A stretch of 36,127 nucleotides of DNA. Source: Thermoplasmatales archaeon (GTDB taxonomy: Archaea; Thermoplasmatota; E2; DHVEG-1). The notes beneath the pieces are model-generated. The model made no database searches. It was given only the letters and a program-made list of their open reading frames with translations, and was not told the DNA's origin. The stretch spans positions 1 to 36,127 of the forward strand of contig DAOVGR010000020.1 in the NCBI GenBank assembly GCA_030672305.1, written 5' to 3'. A program made the translations under genes and the position numbers. The first letter of the stretch is position 1. Each line of letters begins with the position of its first letter. Below, one piece after another: positions 31,211 through 36,127 of the stretch.

Positions 31211-31219
31211 TTTATTTAC
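31211..31219 (+). promoter_or_regulatory. TATA-like box for the candidate ncRNA
   Basis: TTTATTTAC is centred about 25 bases before the first base of the closing stem (31240), where transcription of the structured RNA would begin. Confidence 0.4.
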
Positions 31220-31239
31220 AAGACACATGTAGCATAATT

Positions 31240-31348
31240 AAGGTCTGGAGGAGTAATAAAAATTATTACTGTTATAAACCGGAATATATAAGTTCCTTGG
31301 TGAGATGGGAGAAATTCACCTTCCCTCATTTCCCAGACCTTTTTTTTA
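31240..31348 (+). ncRNA. Candidate structured RNA ending in a T-run
   Basis: A perfect 9-bp closing stem, AAGGTCTGG (31240-31248) with CCAGACCTT (31333-31341), runs directly into eight T. Inside are a perfect 8-bp hairpin AGTAATAA-AAA-TTATTACT (31252-31270) and ACC-GGAA/TTCC-GGT (31278-31301). Then come alternative stems GGTGA/TCACC (31299-31303 with 31316-31320) or TGAG/CTCA (31301-31304 with 31325-31328). The segment is more GC-rich than its flanks and has a TATA-like element at the right distance. It could be a free ncRNA or a regulatory leader of the radical SAM gene that starts 54 bases later. Confidence 0.6.
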
Positions 31349-31401
31349 AGATCTCAATAACTTATTTCAATAGGTTATTAAATATACTAATTTGGAGGCA
31401 A

Positions 31402-32832
31402 ATGAAAGCTAAAAAACTATTATTTGTAGAACCACCAAGACATTATTGGTTTGTAATGGGAGAATATTGTCCACCACCCACAACCCTAGTTATTTTAGCA
31501 GCATACGTTGAAAGAGAGATTCCTAATTTAGAAATAGAGATTCTTGATTGCCAAGCAGAAAAAATGAGCTGGGACGGACTTGAAAAATATATTGAATCAA
31601 CAAATCCATCAATAGTATTAACATCTGGATTTACCTGCAATGCATATACATGTGTAAAAACATCAGAAATCGCTAAAAAAGTAAACGAAGATATCATTAC
31701 AATTGTCGGCGGTATACATTTTTCATCAATTCCTGAAGAATCCTTAAATGATTTTCCTGAAATTGATTATATTATTAGAGGGGAAGGAGAGCAAACTCTG
31801 GTTGAATATATAAAATCATTAAATAATGGAAAAAAAGTCGATAAAGTAAAGGGACTTTCTTTTAAACATAAAGGAAAAATAATTCACACACCACCTAGAC
31901 CATTTATAAAAAATCTTGATAGCCTTCCATATCCTGCATATCATCTTATTGAAGATTATATCAAAGAATATCATTTTTCTATGATGGCAGGAAAAAATAC
32001 AAGATATATGGTTCTTGAAGGAGCAAGAGGATGCGAGTATAGATGTTCATTTTGCACTCAATGGAACCATTGGGGTGGAATGTGGAGAACTAAATCAATA
32101 AAACGAATTGCAGATGAAATCGAGTATCTTAATGAAAATTTTGGAGGAGTTTTTTTATGGTTTACTGATGATCATACAAAACTCCAAGTCAGAGGAAAGA
32201 AACTCTATAATGAACTCAAACATCGTAAATGTAAAGAAGACGTGATGCTGTTTTTCCAAGCAAGAACTGACGATGTTGTAAAGCATCCTGATATTATTAA
32301 AAAATTACGTGAGGTTGGTACCTACTGGATTATGTGTGGTGTTGAAAATCATTCCAAAGAAATTCTTGAAGAATACAAGAAAGGAACCAACACTCCTGAT
32401 GCATATAAAGCCATGAAAGTTCTTAATGAAAATGATGTGTTTTCACATGCTATGTTTGTAATTGGAAGTAGAAAAGATACACATGAATCCATTGAACAAT
32501 TAAGGCAATTTTCAATAGATCTTCGACCAGATTTTGCAATTTATACTGCACTTACACCTTTTCCAGGTACAATATATTTTGAAACAGCAAAAAAGAAAGG
32601 TTGGATTGATGACCTTAATTATTCAAACTATGATATGGCACATGCCATTATGCCGACTGAAACACTCACAAGAAAAGAAGTTCAAGAGGAGCTTTGGAAA
32701 TGCTATCAAAATTTTTATGGGTCATATAGAAGAAATATAGCAGGAATATTTTCTAAAAATAAGTTGAAAAGGACTTTATATAGACATATGGCGGGTCAGC
32801 ATGTTTTATCAAAATTCAGGAGATTAATTTAG
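31402..32832 (+). CDS. Radical SAM enzyme with B12-binding-type N-terminal domain
   Basis: This 476-aa protein has residues ~1-145 matching the Rossmann-like cobalamin-binding domain of class B radical SAM proteins (PPPTTLVILAAYVE, IVGGIHFSSIPEE, DYIIRGEGEQTL). The radical SAM core has the 4Fe-4S triad Cys211-x3-Cys215-x2-Cys218 (GCEYRCSFC), followed by WFTDDHTKL and CGVENHSKEILEEYKKG. Such enzymes often do methylations or ring rearrangements in lipid, cofactor or antibiotic synthesis; the substrate is not readable. ATG 31402 follows TTGGAGG and is preferred over the upstream frame from 31297, which would run through the ncRNA. Confidence 0.85.
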   Translation: MKAKKLLFVEPPRHYWFVMGEYCPPPTTLVILAAYVEREIPNLEIEILDCQAEKMSWDGLEKYIESTNPSIVLTSGFTCNAYTCVKTSEIAKKVNEDIITIVGGIHFSSIPEESLNDFPEIDYIIRGEGEQTLVEYIKSLNNGKKVDKVKGLSFKHKGKIIHTPPRPFIKNLDSLPYPAYHLIEDYIKEYHFSMMAGKNTRYMVLEGARGCEYRCSFCTQWNHWGGMWRTKSIKRIADEIEYLNENFGGVFLWFTDDHTKLQVRGKKLYNELKHRKCKEDVMLFFQARTDDVVKHPDIIKKLREVGTYWIMCGVENHSKEILEEYKKGTNTPDAYKAMKVLNENDVFSHAMFVIGSRKDTHESIEQLRQFSIDLRPDFAIYTALTPFPGTIYFETAKKKGWIDDLNYSNYDMAHAIMPTETLTRKEVQEELWKCYQNFYGSYRRNIAGIFSKNKLKRTLYRHMAGQHVLSKFRRLI

Positions 32833-32908
32833 GATTTTGTTCAAATTAAGAATAACTTTATATATTGATATTTGTATTAGATTATAACAGAAAAAAAGGT
32901 GTATGGAA

Positions 32909-34066
32909 ATGGTGAAAACGAATCAAGAAATAATGCATGAATACGTTAAGAATAGACAGGCTAACAGCAAAGCGGTTAACACGATTAAGACAGATATTAC
33001 ATCACTTAAAGGATTACTAAGTTTTGTTGATAATAAACCATTCAAAAATATTACTGAGGAGGATACTAGAGATTTCATAGGTGGCTTTAGCAATGTTGCT
33101 ACAAAAGTGCAATATGCCACTCGAATTATAAAGTTCTATAGATGGTTCAACAGACTTGATAATAGAGAACGACCAAGTATTATGAAATGGTTCGAGTATC
33201 CATCTAAAGACCTGCTTATCAAAAACAAAGATGCTGATGTTAAACAATACCTGATAACTGATGAGGAGTATCAAACAATTATACAATTCTGTGGTGAGGA
33301 GCCTAAATGGAGTGCTCTGTTTGAAACATTGTATCTTAGTGGCGCTAGGCCTAATGAGGTTAACCAGATGAATATTGGCGATGTTGAAATAGATGAAAAA
33401 AACAGAGTGATTATTACTCTTCGTGATTCTAAGACTATTCCACGGAAAGTACCACTTCCGGATAATCCAAGTATGCTCATACGATGGTTGGAGTACCATC
33501 CACGAAAAATTGACAAAAATACACCATTGTTTTTGTCAAATAGTCATAGGAAATATTTCAAAAGAATGGTAACAGTAGCGATTAATAGGAAATTTGATAC
33601 TATTAAGAAATACACAAACATTAAGAAAACTCTTACACCCCATTGTTTCAGGAAAACACGAGCAACGATTATGTTCAGCAATCGTGATCCTATTTTTGAT
33701 GATACTGAAATAGGTAAGTTTTTTGGTTGGAAACCTCATACTGTGGTAGATAGACGACAACAGTATGATCTAAGAGATTTCGACGATTTAAAAGAAAAAA
33801 TCCAAGGAAAAAATAAGGTTAGATTAGATACTTTTGATATAGTTAAACAAGAGCGAGATACTCTTGAACGAAAATATCGAAATGAGATCAGAGATTTAAA
33901 AAAAGGGATATCCGATTTAAAACATCAACTAGTAAAAAAAACGGAGATTGACAATTTTGTTATGGATTCACTGAGCCTTATCGCTAGGGAGATGATACAA
34001 AAACAAGGAATTGAATCGATAAAAGAGATTTTCCGTAAACATAATGTGCCATTAGCCGAAGATTAA
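32909..34066 (+). CDS. Tyrosine recombinase (Xer/phage-integrase family) with coiled-coil tail
   Basis: This 385-aa protein has an SAM-like core-binding domain (~1-95) and a catalytic domain with Arg147 (LSGARPNEV), His245-x-x-Arg248 (PHCFRKTRA), a WKPHT segment at the second His site, and Tyr286 (RRQQYDL). The last ~75 residues (QERDTLERKYRNEIRDLKK onward) form a coiled coil, an addition seen in many archaeal integrases. ATG 32909 is spaced better from AGGTG than ATG 32903. TATA-like TTATATATTG lies at 32858-32867. It differs clearly from the SSV-type integrase of the element. No tRNA gene or flanking repeat is found beside it, so it is either a lone recombinase or the remains of another element. 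Confidence 0.85.
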   Translation: MVKTNQEIMHEYVKNRQANSKAVNTIKTDITSLKGLLSFVDNKPFKNITEEDTRDFIGGFSNVATKVQYATRIIKFYRWFNRLDNRERPSIMKWFEYPSKDLLIKNKDADVKQYLITDEEYQTIIQFCGEEPKWSALFETLYLSGARPNEVNQMNIGDVEIDEKNRVIITLRDSKTIPRKVPLPDNPSMLIRWLEYHPRKIDKNTPLFLSNSHRKYFKRMVTVAINRKFDTIKKYTNIKKTLTPHCFRKTRATIMFSNRDPIFDDTEIGKFFGWKPHTVVDRRQQYDLRDFDDLKEKIQGKNKVRLDTFDIVKQERDTLERKYRNEIRDLKKGISDLKHQLVKKTEIDNFVMDSLSLIAREMIQKQGIESIKEIFRKHNVPLAED

Positions 34067-34258
34067 TACCTAAAACATTTTACATTTTGCAAAACAATTG
34101 TTAAATTATGATGCGGTTAATCTTCTCAAAAAGATTTGGTTATTTCATATTATTAATCATATGAATATTTTTGATGATAGTATACTCATATTTTACAAGA
34201 AGAAAGTGCCTTTTAAAAAATTAGAGAAATCTTTTAATATTTTAATATGATTTTTCAT

Positions 34259-34639
34259 ATGATGCCAAAAAGAAAAATTCAATCAAGAAAGCATATAATA
34301 TCAGCAGAGGGAATACCAAATGTAAAATTAGTAAAAGTCAACTGTAATCAATGGCTTTTATTCGATGGTCATCATTCTATGTTAGCCTATATGCATGCTG
34401 GTAAAAAATATCTTCATGAAGTTACCCATCTCACTGTAGAAAATGAGGGCGTAAAAAACGTCACCGATGATGATATTACGGTGTTCTTTGGCCTTCATGC
34501 AAATAAAATTAGAGGCAAAGACTGGAGAGGTTATGTCATAAACTGGCAGGCACCCCAAAATAAGCAGATGTGTCCTCGAATCCAAAAGAATATGGGTGAA
34601 CTCTATGATGCTCTCTCTGTTAAAATCACCGCTTACTGA
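34259..34639 (+). CDS. ParB-like small protein
   Basis: This 126-aa protein has a basic start and then the strand-turn VNCNQWLLFDGHHSMLAYMHAGKKYL, which matches the ParB/sulfiredoxin superfamily core (D-G-H-H-x2-A-x3-A/G), although the usual Arg after the second His is Ser here. The rest contains THLTVENEGV and a Trp-rich GKDWRGYVINW. It is much shorter than chromosomal ParB and has no HTH. A TATA-like stretch near 34232-34243 fits a leaderless start at ATG 34259 or 34262; ATG 34247 is also in frame. Placed after a recombinase, it is probably accessory. Confidence 0.5.
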   Translation: MMPKRKIQSRKHIISAEGIPNVKLVKVNCNQWLLFDGHHSMLAYMHAGKKYLHEVTHLTVENEGVKNVTDDDITVFFGLHANKIRGKDWRGYVINWQAPQNKQMCPRIQKNMGELYDALSVKITAY

Positions 34640-34662
34640 TACTTACAACTATTTAATTACGC

Positions 34663-36126
34663 TTATTTTCTTCTGTGAATTATAGGGGCTTCTCTACTTA
34701 ATTTCATTAAATGATGGAGGGAGGTCAACCATGAAAGCGTCGACTCTGCACCTTGATTATGATTGACACCTGCGGAGGTTAGCCCATCGTTACAGCCCCC
34801 GGTGGTGAAGTCGTAGAGCATTTCATGGTGGTCATTTTTCCCGAGGAACCAATGGAAGCTTTTCCGTATCTCTTCTAACCATTTTTTATCCTTCGTTATG
34901 ATATAGGTATTGTAGCATGCTGTTACTAACGCAGCAGCCTCGATTGGTTGCTGATCAAACGCTGATTTTTTCCCTTCTCGTTTATACCATTCCTTGTTTC
35001 CAATAAAAGAAAGATGCCCTTCTTTTGCTGTTTGGATGTTTAACAGCCATTCCAATGATTTCACTCCGTGATCTAGCAGTTCTCTGTTACCAAGCCAGTC
35101 TCCAGCTACGATAAGCGCCTCCGGTATGCAAGCGTTATCATAGGTAACAATATCCTCACACCATAACCAATCATCAGAACTATTCTCTGAATACAAGGTC
35201 ATTAAGTGGTTTGATAAAATTTCACACATTTTTCGAACATCAGTCGCACCACCAAATCGCCTACTATACAGACGGCATCCCAAAATAACACGTGCCAATG
35301 CCCGTGGAGACTTAAATGATTGACATGTTGGTAGTGCTGCATTAAACATCCTGTTTACTAAAATCAATATATGATCAGTTGGAGGATAAGCAATAGTATA
35401 ACCTAGGGCATATAGAGCTCTCCCATGACAATCCTCTTCATTACCACCCTCATCTACCCACCGTCTATCATATGTCAAATAATTTCGAAACCTACCCGGT
35501 TTTTCATCAAACGCATGACTTAGAAACGACAAGTACCTGTGTATTAAAGGAAGAATGCTTTCCTCCTTAAATAACTCCCAGTTCATCACACATACCTGCA
35601 AGGCACGTGCGTTATCATCAGTGGCATACCCATGACGCCTATCAGGAGTTGTAAACATCGCATGCTGAAGAATTCCTGCCTCATCAGACAGAGTTCTAAG
35701 ATGAGTAAAGTTAATCTCAGGGAGAGAAAAACGTGAAACTTCAACCACTGCACTCGTTTTTTCTGGAGCATACTCTCGTAAAGCTTGATAAAAAATCTCA
35801 AAATATTGTCTACCTACTTCGTTCCAAATCATTTTCCTTCCAAACTGATAGGCATTCTTACGCAACTTGTTTCTTTTTTCTTCATTAGACAAAAGGTCAG
35901 ATATCTGTTTACCCAGCTTCCCTATATCTCCAAATGGAACAAGTACCCCTCGTCCATCCCCCAATAACTCTTGTGCATACCAATACGGCGTGGAGACAAC
36001 AACTTTTCCACATGCTACAGCATATGCTAATGTTCCAGAGACCAACTGATCTTGAGATAAATAAGAAGTGACAAAAATATCTGACATTATCAAATACTTT
36101 TTAAGCTCCTCTAATGAAACGTATAC
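34663..36126 (-). CDS. Glycosyltransferase GT4 C-terminal half fused to an alpha/alpha-barrel-like domain (5' end outside window)
   Basis: The frame stays open to the right window edge, so the N-terminal part is missing here. The first ~105 visible residues match the nucleotide-sugar-binding half of GT4 enzymes (LSQDQLVSGTLAYAVACGK, VVVSTPYWYAQELL, GRGVLVPFGD). The following ~370 residues (GYATDDNARALQVC, DCHGRALYALGY, DDWLWCEDIVTYDNACIPEAL, FDQQPIEAAALVTAC) resemble (alpha/alpha)-barrel glycoside-processing domains. Similar fusions exist in bacteria and archaea near exopolysaccharide or mannosylglycerate-like pathways. Its codon use looks more GC-rich than most of the window, consistent with transfer. 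It ends 23 bases from the convergent ParB-like gene. The exact reaction is unknown. Confidence 0.75.
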   Translation of the reverse strand, partial: VYVSLEELKKYLIMSDIFVTSYLSQDQLVSGTLAYAVACGKVVVSTPYWYAQELLGDGRGVLVPFGDIGKLGKQISDLLSNEEKRNKLRKNAYQFGRKMIWNEVGRQYFEIFYQALREYAPEKTSAVVEVSRFSLPEINFTHLRTLSDEAGILQHAMFTTPDRRHGYATDDNARALQVCVMNWELFKEESILPLIHRYLSFLSHAFDEKPGRFRNYLTYDRRWVDEGGNEEDCHGRALYALGYTIAYPPTDHILILVNRMFNAALPTCQSFKSPRALARVILGCRLYSRRFGGATDVRKMCEILSNHLMTLYSENSSDDWLWCEDIVTYDNACIPEALIVAGDWLGNRELLDHGVKSLEWLLNIQTAKEGHLSFIGNKEWYKREGKKSAFDQQPIEAAALVTACYNTYIITKDKKWLEEIRKSFHWFLGKNDHHEMLYDFTTGGCNDGLTSAGVNHNQGAESTLSWLTSLHHLMKLSREAPIIHRRK

Positions 36127-36127
36127 A

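Noticed and set aside
33017-33499. 160-codon frame antisense to the second recombinase
   Set aside because: It is fully covered by an intact recombinase gene with all catalytic residues.
32833-34246. A second integrated element with att sites around the 32.9-kb recombinase
   Set aside because: No tRNA gene and no flanking direct repeat could be found within the window.
1-36127. CRISPR array or cas genes
   Set aside because: No regularly spaced repeats and no Cas-like protein were found on either strand.

Overview
The window is AT-rich archaeal DNA. The evidence is a set of archaeal information-processing genes: EF-1A, uS10, archaeal-type TrpRS, TFS, PCNA, the RNase P protein Pop5, prefoldin alpha and FtsY. 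The two tRNA genes lack an encoded CCA, and several genes have TATA-like boxes 25-27 bases upstream of start codons with no leader. A low-GC euryarchaeal lineage, for example an uncultivated Thermoplasmatota-like group, fits best, but the window alone does not settle the lineage.

Layout. (1) 1-2250 is accessory: the 5' end of a group II intron (minus strand, cut by the window edge), a small zinc-binding protein and a protein made of four tandem helix-turn-helix repeats. (2) 2250-13528 is mostly chromosomal housekeeping: a transglutaminase-like lipoprotein with a PLP aminotransferase; a sugar-phosphate nucleotidyltransferase with a phosphohexomutase (nucleotide-sugar synthesis); a KaiC-like ATPase; prefoldin alpha with FtsY; TrpRS; tRNA-Ser(UGA). 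(3) 13589-15235 holds EF-1A and uS10 on the minus strand, running toward tRNA-Ser.

(4) 15682-25584 is an integrated genetic element of about 9.9 kb flanked by a perfect 50-bp repeat. The repeat is the 3' part of the tRNA-Val(GAC) gene. Integration has split one integrase reading frame: the catalytic part lies at the left end and a ribbon-helix-helix-like N-terminal part at the right end, and both read in the same frame through the repeat. This is the SSV-type arrangement. Inside are a D5-like SF3 helicase, a stand-alone winged-helix protein, a string of small proteins, and a large membrane-anchored protein with a predicted seven-bladed beta-propeller. There is also a divergent region of about 1.1 kb rich in inverted repeats (candidate origin), a second structured non-coding block, and a strongly over-represented octamer (TCGTTGGT, eight copies). 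No capsid or conjugation gene is recognised, so virus versus plasmid is open. This is the most novel part of the window.

(5) 25765-32832 returns to chromosomal genes: Nudix hydrolase, TFS, a secreted protein, PCNA, Pop5 (apparently starting with AUU), a winged-helix regulator, a ferritin-like protein, two zinc-ribbon membrane proteins, a strongly structured candidate ncRNA and a B12-binding-type radical SAM enzyme. (6) 32903-36127 is accessory again: a second tyrosine recombinase, a ParB-like small protein and an incomplete glycosyltransferase fused to a second domain.
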